From the NCBI GenBank assembly GCA_009926295.1, contig RFPF01000233.1:1-5159 (forward strand): 5,159 nt of DNA. Reading direction: 5' to 3'. Of the stretch, positions 1 through 5,159 are shown one piece after another. This DNA comes from Planctomycetia bacterium. GTDB taxonomy: Bacteria > Planctomycetota > Planctomycetia > Pirellulales > UBA1268. The notes under the pieces were generated by a model. The model was not told the origin of the DNA. It saw only the letters and a program-made list of their open reading frames with translations, and did no database searches. The number at the start of each line of letters is the position of its first letter. Position 1 is the stretch's first letter. A program made the translations under genes and the position numbers.

Positions 1-822
1 GATGACCGCCGCATCGGCCTCTTTGACGAGCCCGTCGACGCAGAACGCGGTCCAGTCGGGCCGGAGGAAGTAGCGTTCGTTCACCGTGCCGACGCCGTTG
101 CGGGCGAACGACGGGGCCGGCTCGTGCCACATGTGCACCACGGCCGTGCGGTGCATGATCGGGCGGACACGCACCCCGATGCACGCGAGCCGCCGCTGCA
201 GATCGACGTCCTCGAGGCCCCAGCCGACGAAACCTTCGTCGAAGCCGTTGATGCGCTCGAGGTCGGTCCGCCAGGCACCGATGTTGCTGCCCGAAAGCCG
301 CGGCCGCATCGGCACGCGGAGCAGCCGATACACGGCCCCGCGCAGGGCCTTGCGGCGCAGCCTGGCGAGTTCGGAGTGCGGCACGAGCCGCGTCACGTCT
401 CCCAGACGGATCAGGTCGTGCGTCACGAGCGCGGAGCCCCGCCGGTCGATCCGCACGCAGCCGCCGGCGGCGACGAAGCCGGCCCGTCGTTCCTGCAGGT
501 GGATCAGCAGATGGTCGGGTGGCAGCACGCAATCGCCGTCCGTGAACAGCAGGTATTCGGCCGAGGAGGCGGCGATTCCGGCGTTACGGCAGCGGGCCAG
601 CCGGAAGCCGTGGTGCGGGTGCGTGGTGTAACGCAGGGGAAAGCCGGCCCTCCGAGCGATGGCCTCGACGCGCTGGAGGGTGTCGTCGCGTGACCCGTCG
701 TCGACCACGACCACCTCGAAGCGGCCCGCGACACCCCGCTGCACCTCGAGGGAGGCCAGGCACCGCTCGAGATGATCCGGCCTCTCGAACGTCGAGATGA
801 CGACGGCGATGTCGTATGCCAC
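1..822 (-). CDS. Family 2 glycosyltransferase with galactosyltransferase-like C-terminal region (partial, 3' end off window)
   Basis: The 274 visible codons read through without a stop and leave the window at base 1, so the C-terminus is missing. The N-terminus (residues 4-13, YDIAVVISTF) is the first beta strand of a GT-A fold. VVVVDDGS (37-44) is the nucleotide-sugar binding Asp pair, and FTDGDC (93-98) carries the DxD metal site. Residues 192-212, with INGFDEGF followed by GWGLEDVDLQ, match the second conserved block of the Glyco_transf_7C (galactosyltransferase C-terminal) type; its Glu-Asp (204-205) is the usual catalytic or acceptor-binding position. No signal peptide or membrane segment is visible, so a cytosolic enzyme building a surface glycan or glycoprotein is likely. 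Donor and acceptor cannot be told. The start is GTG at 820-822: it lies just before the first strand and follows GAGGGA with a 6-base spacer. It is the third gene of the leftward set, 298 bases after the LysM gene. Confidence 0.88.
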   Translation of the reverse strand, partial: MAYDIAVVISTFERPDHLERCLASLEVQRGVAGRFEVVVVDDGSRDDTLQRVEAIARRAGFPLRYTTHPHHGFRLARCRNAGIAASSAEYLLFTDGDCVLPPDHLLIHLQERRAGFVAAGGCVRIDRRGSALVTHDLIRLGDVTRLVPHSELARLRRKALRGAVYRLLRVPMRPRLSGSNIGAWRTDLERINGFDEGFVGWGLEDVDLQRRLACIGVRVRPIMHRTAVVHMWHEPAPSFARNGVGTVNERYFLRPDWTAFCVDGLVKEADAAVI

Positions 823-828
823 GGGCGA

Positions 829-834
829 TCCCTC
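829..834 (-). promoter_or_regulatory. Ribosome binding site of the glycosyltransferase
   Basis: On the minus strand GAGGGA lies 6 bases before the GTG at 822. It is the clearest Shine-Dalgarno-like sequence in the window, and it decides in favour of this GTG over another in-frame GTG about 9 codons upstream. Neither an ATG nor a TA-containing -10 hexamer is seen in the 823-1120 gap, so the promoter, if there is one, is not recognisable. Confidence 0.6.
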
Positions 835-1087
835 GCAGAGCGAGCCCACGGTGCGGGCCGGAAAAAGGATCGGCCCGGCGGGCGGTGCGACTCGACACGT
901 TTCCGCGTCGTCGCGGCCGGGACACTGCGCCGGCTTCCCGGATCGCCCAGACCGCTCCGCTGCGGGAGCCGGGCGCTCCCAGTGTCTCCGCCGTGGGTCG
1001 GCAGCCTGCCCGGGTTGCCCGCCTTCCAGCCCTCGGTTCACCCATCGTCCGGCGGTCTGCAGCCGCCTCGCGGGGCTCCGGGGTGGG

Positions 1088-1120
1088 CGCCGGCGATCGG
1101 GCTGCTCGTGCGATCCGGCG
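1088..1120 (-). terminator. Hairpin directly after the LysM gene stop codon, possible terminator
   Basis: CGCCGG (1088-1093) pairs perfectly with CCGGCG (1115-1120). After a 2-base bulge (1094-1095), ATCG (1096-1099) pairs with CGAT (1111-1114). The loop is 11 bases. In the direction of transcription the stem begins at the base right after the TGA stop codon (1121-1123). No T run follows (the next bases on the minus strand are C-rich), so it is not a classical intrinsic terminator. It could be a T-less terminator, an mRNA 3' stabiliser, or chance pairing in GC-rich DNA. Confidence 0.35.
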
Positions 1121-1720
1121 TCATTCACCCGGCACGAGCTGCGGCCAGGCGGCGGCAAGTTTCGACCGGGGCGGAATGTCGAGCCGCGTGCCCGGCGCCG
1201 AGGACACGCGCGGGTCGAGGCGGCGGTTCCAGGCGTAGAGCGCGCGGTAGAGTCGTCCGTCGCCGTAGGCCCGCTCGGCGATCGACCACCACGTGTCGCC
1301 CGCCACGGTCACGTGGGCGCCGGTGATGGGCGAGGCCACGAGCTCTGCGGAGCGCGGGGAAATTCCGCCGGGTGGCCGAGATTCCTCCGGATCCTCGCCC
1401 GCCGCAGGCCGGTGCTCCGGGCCGGACGCGTCCGTGGTCGGCGGAGATGGATCGGCGTCCGCCGGCGGCTCGTATGCGGCCCGGGCCACGAACGGATCGC
1501 GACGTTCCGGGCGTCCCGGAGAAGTCGCCGCGGCGGCGAGCGGCGCCAACGCCGGCGGCTCCACGATGTCGTGACGCACCGCGACGGACTCCTGCGCGTC
1601 GACGTCGGGCCCGGCCCCGGCCGGTGGCCGAGGGATGAGGAGCTTCATCGAAAGGACGCCGAGGAACGCGCCCGCGAGCACGCCGAGGACGGCCAACAGA
1701 AATTTTGTTTCGCGTCCCAT
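1121..1720 (-). CDS. Single-pass membrane protein with C-terminal LysM domain
   Basis: The protein has 199 residues. Residues 1-6 (MGRETK) are short and charged. They are followed by one hydrophobic segment (about 7-30, FLLAVLGVLAGAFLGVLSMKLLIP) with no signal-peptidase site apparent, so it is probably an N-in anchor. Residues 31-134 are a Pro/Ala/Asp-rich linker of low complexity. Residues 135-184 form a LysM domain: HVTVAGDTWWSIAERAYGDG, then LYRALYAWNRRL and a closing GTRLDIPP. LysM binds N-acetylglucosamine-containing polymers such as peptidoglycan, so the domain should lie outside the inner membrane. The frame stays open upstream into rsmH, but the anchor begins at the ATG at 1718-1720, preceded by GGTGAG with a 6-base spacer. 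Its gene follows rsmH by 83 bases on the same strand, the position ftsL occupies in many dcw clusters. There is no coiled coil like that of FtsL. The exact role is unknown. Confidence 0.85.
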   Translation of the reverse strand: MGRETKFLLAVLGVLAGAFLGVLSMKLLIPRPPAGAGPDVDAQESVAVRHDIVEPPALAPLAAAATSPGRPERRDPFVARAAYEPPADADPSPPTTDASGPEHRPAAGEDPEESRPPGGISPRSAELVASPITGAHVTVAGDTWWSIAERAYGDGRLYRALYAWNRRLDPRVSSAPGTRLDIPPRSKLAAAWPQLVPGE

Positions 1721-1762
1721 CGATCGCTCACCGGCCGACGCTGGGCCGAGGCCTGAAAGGGG

Positions 1763-1789
1763 GGCGGGATTCTCGTGAATCGCCCCGCC
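1763..1789 (-). other. Hairpin in the rsmH-LysM intergenic gap
   Basis: GGCGGG (1763-1768) pairs with CCCGCC (1784-1789). Inside it, ATTC (1769-1772) pairs with GAAT (1777-1780) around a TCGT loop, with a 3-base bulge at 1781-1783. It lies 14 bases after the rsmH stop codon and about 40 bases before the LysM start. On the minus strand it is followed by a C-rich run and only three T, so termination would be weak at best. It could partly separate expression of the two genes. Confidence 0.35.
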
Positions 1790-1803
1790 TGCCGCCAGAT
1801 CGT

Positions 1804-2706
1804 TCAGGAGGCCGAAAACGCGGCCTGGCGGCGGGCGACGCGGAGTTTGGCCGACCGGCTGCGGGGGTTCGCGGCGAGCTCCTCGGGCCCCGCCTCGACG
1901 GGCGACCGGGTGAGGCAGTCCCAGACCTGCGCGTTGCGGAAAGCCTGCTTTACGAGCCGATCCTCCAGCGAGTGGAACGAGATCACCGCCAGGCGACCGC
2001 CTGGCACGAGCCGCTGCGGGATCCGTTCGAGGGCGATCCGCAGCGACTTGAGTTCCTGATTGACGGCGATCCGCAGCGCCTGAAACGTGCGCGTCGCCGG
2101 ATGAATGCGCGGCGGCGGGTGTTGGCGCGGGATCGCCGACACCACGAGCCGGGCGAACTCGCGGGCCGAATGGATCGGTTCCTTCTCGCGCACGGCCGCG
2201 ATCCTGCGGGCGATCCGCCGGCTGTGCCGCTCCTCGCCGAACTCGTAAATGATGTCGGCGAGGCTCTCGGGCTTCATCCGGTTCACGATCCGCCACGCGG
2301 GCTCGCCCTCAGTCGGGTCGAACCGCAGGTCGAGCGGACCGTCCGCATCGAATGAAAAACCGCGGTCGCGGTCGGCGAGCTGGTCGCTCGACAGGCCGAT
2401 GTCGAGGAGCACGGCATCGACGGCGTCGATGGAGAGCGCGTCGAGCACCTCGGGAAGGTCGCAGTAGTTGGCCTGCGCGAACCGCACGGGCAGGCCGGCG
2501 AGCTCGCGGGCACCGCGGTCGATCGCGGCCGGATCGCGGTCGATCGCGATCACGAGTCCCTCCGGCCCGACCGCCTCGGCGAGGAGCCGCGTGTGGCCCC
2601 CGCCGCCGAGCGTGCCGTCGACGACGCGCATGCCCCGCCTCACGGCGAGGAACGACATCACTTCCGCCGGCAGGACGCTCGTGTGGATGCTCGTGGGCCC
2701 GTCCAT
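1804..2706 (-). CDS. rsmH: 16S rRNA (cytosine(1402)-N(4))-methyltransferase RsmH (MraW)
   Basis: RsmH methylates N4 of C1402 in the ribosomal decoding centre, using S-adenosylmethionine. The 300-residue length is normal for the family. The N-terminal HTSVLPAEV (8-16) is the usual opening. The SAM-binding glycine loop is DGTLGGGGHT (30-39), and the acidic end of the next strand is AIDRD (54-58). LLDIGLSS (100-107) and GFSFDADGPLDLRFD (116-130) are the substrate and catalytic blocks. HPATRTFQALRIAVN (202-216), ISFHSLEDR (242-250) and the tail NPRSRSAKLRV (280-290) are family signatures, so the gene looks intact. The ATG at 2704-2706 is chosen because it sits just before the conserved opening. 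A TAGAGT hexamer lies 6 bases upstream, and a GTGAGG is only 2 bases away, too close for a standard ribosome binding site. It is divergent from queA, and the LysM membrane protein follows it. This gene commonly heads dcw cell-division clusters, but mraZ is not upstream here. Confidence 0.97.
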   Translation of the reverse strand: MDGPTSIHTSVLPAEVMSFLAVRRGMRVVDGTLGGGGHTRLLAEAVGPEGLVIAIDRDPAAIDRGARELAGLPVRFAQANYCDLPEVLDALSIDAVDAVLLDIGLSSDQLADRDRGFSFDADGPLDLRFDPTEGEPAWRIVNRMKPESLADIIYEFGEERHSRRIARRIAAVREKEPIHSAREFARLVVSAIPRQHPPPRIHPATRTFQALRIAVNQELKSLRIALERIPQRLVPGGRLAVISFHSLEDRLVKQAFRNAQVWDCLTRSPVEAGPEELAANPRSRSAKLRVARRQAAFSAS

Positions 2707-2745
2707 CGCCTCACTCTACCACGCGTTCCCGCTACGATTGACGGC
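2707..2745. promoter_or_regulatory. Divergent rsmH/queA promoter region
   Basis: Only 39 bases separate the two divergent start codons, and this stretch is visibly less GC-rich than the coding DNA. TACGAT (2733-2738, plus strand) fits the TANNNT pattern of a -10 element and ends 7 bases before the queA GTG. TAGAGT (2713-2718 read on the minus strand) ends 6 bases before the rsmH ATG. With the usual spacing from -10 to transcription start, both RNAs would begin at or next to the start codon. No good TTGACA-like -35 box is found at 16-18 bases for either. The assignment rests on hexamer match and spacing alone. Confidence 0.4.
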
Positions 2746-3795
2746 GTGTCTGACGCCGACCTCTACGACTACGATCTGCCGCCCGAGCTCATCGCCCAGG
2801 AAGCGCTCGCCGACCGCGCGGCCGCGCGGCTGCTCGTCGTGGACCGGGCGACGGGCCAGCTGCACCACCGCCGCATCCGTGATCTGCCGGACGTTCTCGC
2901 GCCGGGGGATCTCGTCGTCGTGAACGACACGCGGGTGGTGCCGGCCCGGCTCATCGGCCGGCGCGTGGCCACGGGCGGCAAGTGGGAGGGTTTGTTTTTG
3001 CGGGTGGACGAGCCGACGGGGCTGTGGCAGATCCTCGCCCACACGCGCGGCCGTCCGGCGATCGGCGAGTCGGTCGTGCTCGTCGACCGCGCCGGCGACG
3101 GGAGCCTCACGCTCGAACTCGTCGGCCGCGGGGCCGGCGGAACGTGGCTCGTGCGGCCGTCGCGTGCCGAGCCGGCGGAAGAGCTGCTCGACCGCGTGGG
3201 CCGCGTACCCCTGCCCGGCTACATCCGCGGCGGCGAGGAACAGGAGGGCGACCTCGAACGCTACCAGACCGTGTTCGCCCGGACATCTGGCTCGGCCGCG
3301 GCGCCGACCGCCGGCCTCCACTTCACGCCGGAATTGCTCGCAACGCTCTCCGCCCGCGGTGTCGGCCGGGCCGATGTCACGCTCCACGTGGGCATCGACA
3401 CGTTTCGGCCGATCACCGCGGAGCGGCTCGACGACCATCCGATGCACACCGAGTGGTGCGCGTGCCCGGAGGCGACGGCCGCGGCGGTGCGCGACGCCCG
3501 GGAGCGGGGCCGCCGCGTGGTGGCGGTGGGCACGACGGCGATGCGCACGCTGGAGACGGCGGCCCGGTCCGGCGTCGCCTCGGCCTGGTCGGGGCCGACC
3601 GATCTGTTCATCAAGCCGGGGTTTTCATTCCGGGCGGTGAACTGCCTGTTGACGAATTTCCACATGCCGCGGACAACGCTGCTGGTGCTCGTGAGCACGT
3701 TCGCCTCGCGGGAGCTGATCCAGCGGGCCTATGCCGAGGCGATCCGCGAGCGATATCGGTTTCTGAGCTACGGCGACGCGATGCTGGTGATGTGA
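2746..3795 (+). CDS. queA: S-adenosylmethionine:tRNA ribosyltransferase-isomerase QueA
   Basis: QueA moves the ribosyl part of S-adenosylmethionine onto preQ1 in the anticodon wobble position of tRNAs for Asp, Asn, His and Tyr, giving epoxyqueuosine. The 349 residues match the family's usual 340-360. Signatures, in order, are YDLPPELIAQ (9-18), VVNDTRVVPARL (58-69), PLPGYI (155-160), SAAAPTAGLHFT (183-194), HPMHTEW (231-237), VGTTAMRTLE (261-270), TNFHMPRTTLLVLVSTFA (303-320) and YRFLSYGDAML (337-347). The block usually written HVGAGTF reads HVGIDTF here (214-220). The start is GTG at 2746, one residue block before the conserved opening; an upstream continuation of the frame runs antisense through rsmH and is not credible. 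No Shine-Dalgarno sequence precedes it. Its TGA shares a base with the next gene's ATG, so it is coupled to the Nudix gene. The usual partner tgt is not in the window. Confidence 0.97.
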   Translation: MSDADLYDYDLPPELIAQEALADRAAARLLVVDRATGQLHHRRIRDLPDVLAPGDLVVVNDTRVVPARLIGRRVATGGKWEGLFLRVDEPTGLWQILAHTRGRPAIGESVVLVDRAGDGSLTLELVGRGAGGTWLVRPSRAEPAEELLDRVGRVPLPGYIRGGEEQEGDLERYQTVFARTSGSAAAPTAGLHFTPELLATLSARGVGRADVTLHVGIDTFRPITAERLDDHPMHTEWCACPEATAAAVRDARERGRRVVAVGTTAMRTLETAARSGVASAWSGPTDLFIKPGFSFRAVNCLLTNFHMPRTTLLVLVSTFASRELIQRAYAEAIRERYRFLSYGDAMLVM

Positions 3796-4427
3796 TGTCC
3801 TCCATTCCCCAAGAAGACGTGCTCGTGGTGCCACGGTCGTTGTTCGACGCCGTCGGTGCGTTCCAGGGCTTCTGCGGCGACGTGGCGGCCTACCTGCCCG
3901 CGCTCCTCGACCCGCGGCACACGTCGTGGCGGCCGCGGGCGCGCGTCGAGGAAGACCCCTCGTTCAAGCAGCTGATTCCCTACTGCGTGCTCGCGCACCG
4001 CGGGCCCGACGGAGCGTTGCAATACTTCGCCTACACCCGCGGCGGCGGCCAGAGCGAGGCCCGGCTGCGGGCGAAGCGATCGGTGGGTATCGGCGGTCAC
4101 ATCGCCAGCTGCGACGGCGAGCACGGCGACGACACGTCGTACGACGCCGGCATGCGGCGTGAACTCGCCGAGGAGATCGTGATCGCGGGAGCGTGGCAGG
4201 GCCGGTGCGTCGGGCTCATCAACGACGACTCCAACGCCGTCGGCAGCGTGCATCTCGGCGTCGTCCACATCCTCGAGCTCGAGACGCCTCACGTCGCCTC
4301 GCGGGAGAGCGAACTCGTGGAATGCGGCTTCGAGACGCTCGCCGAGCTGCTTGCGGCCCGCGAGCGGTTCGAGACCTGGTCGCAGATCGCTCTCGACGCC
4401 CTGCGCGACGGTAAGATCGCAGTGTGA
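3795..4427 (+). CDS. Nudix-family hydrolase, COG4112-like predicted phosphoesterase
   Basis: The 210-residue protein is recognised by GIGGHI (98-103) followed by RRELAEEI (121-128), the catalytic RExxEE helix of the Nudix box, and then GLINDDSNAVGSVHLGVVH (140-158). The latter is typical of the uncharacterised COG4112 'MutT-like phosphoesterase' group. Nudix enzymes cleave a nucleoside diphosphate linked to another group, using metal held by these glutamates; the substrate here is unknown. The spacing from GGH to the REL helix is about 7 residues longer than in standard Nudix boxes, and the glycine normally after EE is replaced by Val129. The N-terminal 60 residues (LVVPRSLFDAV onward) are a family-specific extension. 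No signal peptide or membrane segment is present, so it is likely cytosolic. The ATG at 3795 overlaps the queA stop by one base (TGATG), and its own stop overlaps the next gene's GTG by four. Confidence 0.85.
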   Translation: MSSIPQEDVLVVPRSLFDAVGAFQGFCGDVAAYLPALLDPRHTSWRPRARVEEDPSFKQLIPYCVLAHRGPDGALQYFAYTRGGGQSEARLRAKRSVGIGGHIASCDGEHGDDTSYDAGMRRELAEEIVIAGAWQGRCVGLINDDSNAVGSVHLGVVHILELETPHVASRESELVECGFETLAELLAARERFETWSQIALDALRDGKIAV

Positions 4428-5159
4428 CGATCTACCTCGACAACCATTCGACGACCCGCCTCGACCCGCGCGTGCTCGAGGCGATGCTGCCATGGCTCAC
4501 GGAGCACTATGGCAACGCCGGCAGCGCGACGCACGAGTCGATTCCGCCCGCGAGACGCTCGCCAGCGCGATCCACGCGACCGCCCGCGAGATCGTGCTCA
4601 CGAGCGGCGCGACGGAAAGCAACAACCTCGCGCTCCTCGGCCTGGCGGCCCGGACGCCGCCCGACCGCAGGCATGTCGTCACTATCGTCACCGAGCATCA
4701 CGCCGTGCTCGATCCGATCGAACATCTCGAGCGGACCGGCTTCGCGGTCACGCGGCTCGGCGTCGAGCCAGGCACCGGCCGCGTGGCTCCCGACGCCGTG
4801 GCCGCCGCGCTCCGGCCCGACACGTGCCTCGTGTCGGTGATGCTCGCCAACAACGAGACGGGCATGATCCACGACGTCGGCCCGGGTGCACGCCGTCGGC
4901 TCCGTGCTCCACGTGGACTGCGCGCAGGCGCTCGGCCGGGTGCCTGTGAGCGTCGATGCGATCGGCGCCGACCTTGCGAGCTTTTCCGCGCACAAGTTCC
5001 ATGGGCCGAAGGGCGCGGGCTTCCTCTACGTGCGGCGGCGCGAGCGCGTGACCCGCATCGACCCGCTCGTCTACGGTGGCGGCCAGGAGCGCGGGATGCG
5101 CAGCGGCACGCTCGACGTGCCGGGGATCGTGGGCATGGCGGAGGCGGCGCGGCTGGCTG
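4424..5159 (+). pseudogene. Cysteine desulfurase (NifS/IscS family), interrupted by two apparent frameshifts, 3' end off window
   Basis: The family uses pyridoxal phosphate (PLP) to take sulfur from cysteine for Fe-S clusters and tRNA thiolation. Three pieces in two frames make one protein. Piece 1 (4424-4537) has IYLDNHSTTRLDPRVLEAML and YGNAGSATHE. Piece 2 (4537-4884, frame shifted) has EIVLTSGATESNNLALLG, TEHHAVLDPIEHLE (PLP-stacking His codon at 4696) and MLANNETG. Piece 3 (4886 onward, back in the first frame) has HVDCAQALGRVPV (PLP Asp codon at 4916), SAHKFHGPKGAGFLYV (PLP Lys codon at 4994) and GGGQERGMRSGT. Against family spacing about nine residues are missing at the first junction and about four at the second. 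As written, translation from GTG 4424 stops at 4838-4840 after 138 residues. The catalytic-cysteine region lies beyond the window. All other motifs are intact, so a sequence error or very recent loss is as likely as an old pseudogene. The start overlaps the Nudix stop (GTGA). Confidence 0.85.

Larger units (their letters stand above)
823..1120. other. Intergenic gap between LysM gene and glycosyltransferase; no gene seen
   Basis: This 298-base stretch contains only Arg/Pro/Ala-rich open frames with no recognisable motif. They are continuations of shadow frames of the neighbouring genes. No dinucleotide TA occurs in it, so no standard -10 element can be drawn. Two inverted repeats are present. 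One is GGGAGC at 964-969 pairing with GCTCCC at 975-980 (6 bp stem, 5-base loop, no T run on either side). The other abuts the LysM stop codon and is listed separately. The gap is long for this tightly packed region and could hold a leader for the glycosyltransferase mRNA, but nothing specific is visible. Confidence 0.5.

Noticed and set aside
584..1045. Minus-strand frame of 153 codons overlapping the glycosyltransferase start
   Set aside because: It reads the glycosyltransferase in the wrong frame; the correct frame shows the GT2 motifs from the GTG at 822.
797..1756. Long plus-strand open frame (319 codons) antisense to the LysM gene
   Set aside because: Arg/Gly/Ala-rich composition without recognisable motifs; it mirrors high-GC coding on the opposite strand, as do the antisense frames at 1705-2355 and 2716-3447.
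1721..2296. In-frame upstream extension of the LysM protein through the rsmH region (would give 391 residues)
   Set aside because: The extra part overlaps rsmH in another frame, is Arg/Pro/Ala-rich with no motif, and the membrane anchor starts cleanly at the ATG at 1720 with a Shine-Dalgarno-like GGTGAG.
2515..2548. 13-base direct repeat GCGGTCGATCGCG at 2515-2527 and 2536-2548, 21 bases apart
   Set aside because: It lies inside rsmH and encodes the repeated AIDR-type residues around the SAM-binding acidic motif (54-64); coding constraint explains it.
2593..2745. Upstream extension of queA to an ATG at 2593
   Set aside because: That part is antisense to the conserved start of rsmH and has no QueA homology; the family opening starts right after the GTG at 2746.
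4424..4887. Programmed ribosomal frameshifting in the cysteine desulfurase
   Set aside because: No slippery heptamer is seen at either junction, and conserved residues are missing at both, which frameshifting alone would not explain.
1..5159. Search for tRNA, rRNA, CRISPR array, insertion sequence ends, attachment sites or riboswitch
   Set aside because: No cloverleaf, repeat-spacer pattern, transposase motif or terminal inverted repeats were recognised by eye in any gap; the intergenic space totals only about 420 bases.

Overview
The window is an ordinary-looking stretch of a GC-rich bacterial chromosome. It is densely coded, with many GTG starts and gene overlaps of 1 to 4 bases. The protein styles and the combination of genes suggest a Planctomycetota-like bacterium: an RsmH followed by a LysM membrane protein, a Nudix protein of the 'predicted phosphoesterase' kind, and a GT2 glycosyltransferase with a galactosyltransferase-like C-terminal part. 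That assignment is inference from gene content and composition. No rRNA or other phylogenetic marker was read in depth. The sequence could come from a metagenome bin.

The left half (1-2706) is transcribed leftward. In transcription order it holds rsmH (16S rRNA C1402 N4-methyltransferase, 1804-2706), a 199-residue single-pass membrane protein with a C-terminal LysM domain (1121-1720), and a family 2 glycosyltransferase (start at 822, running off the left edge). The gaps are 83 and 298 bases. Each contains hairpin-forming inverted repeats but no recognisable further gene. RsmH is the usual neighbour of cell-division and cell-wall genes. The LysM protein sits where ftsL usually lies, and the third gene modifies glycans, so the leftward set has a loose cell-envelope theme.

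The right half (2746-5159) is transcribed rightward from a 39-base divergent intergenic region. Its genes are queA (tRNA queuosine biosynthesis, 2746-3795), a COG4112-like Nudix protein (3795-4427) and a NifS/IscS-type cysteine desulfurase (4424 to the right edge). Successive genes overlap by 1 and 4 bases, so they very probably form one translationally coupled operon. A tRNA-modification enzyme next to a sulfur-mobilising enzyme is suggestive, but sulfur transfer to tRNA is not demonstrated here.

The most unusual thing seen is the cysteine desulfurase. As read, it is broken by two small, apparently deletion-type frameshifts, near 4537 and 4885. The coding on either side is otherwise perfectly preserved, which points to either very recent inactivation or sequence or assembly error. 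I did not find a convincing new system, RNA gene, CRISPR array, insertion sequence or mobile element.
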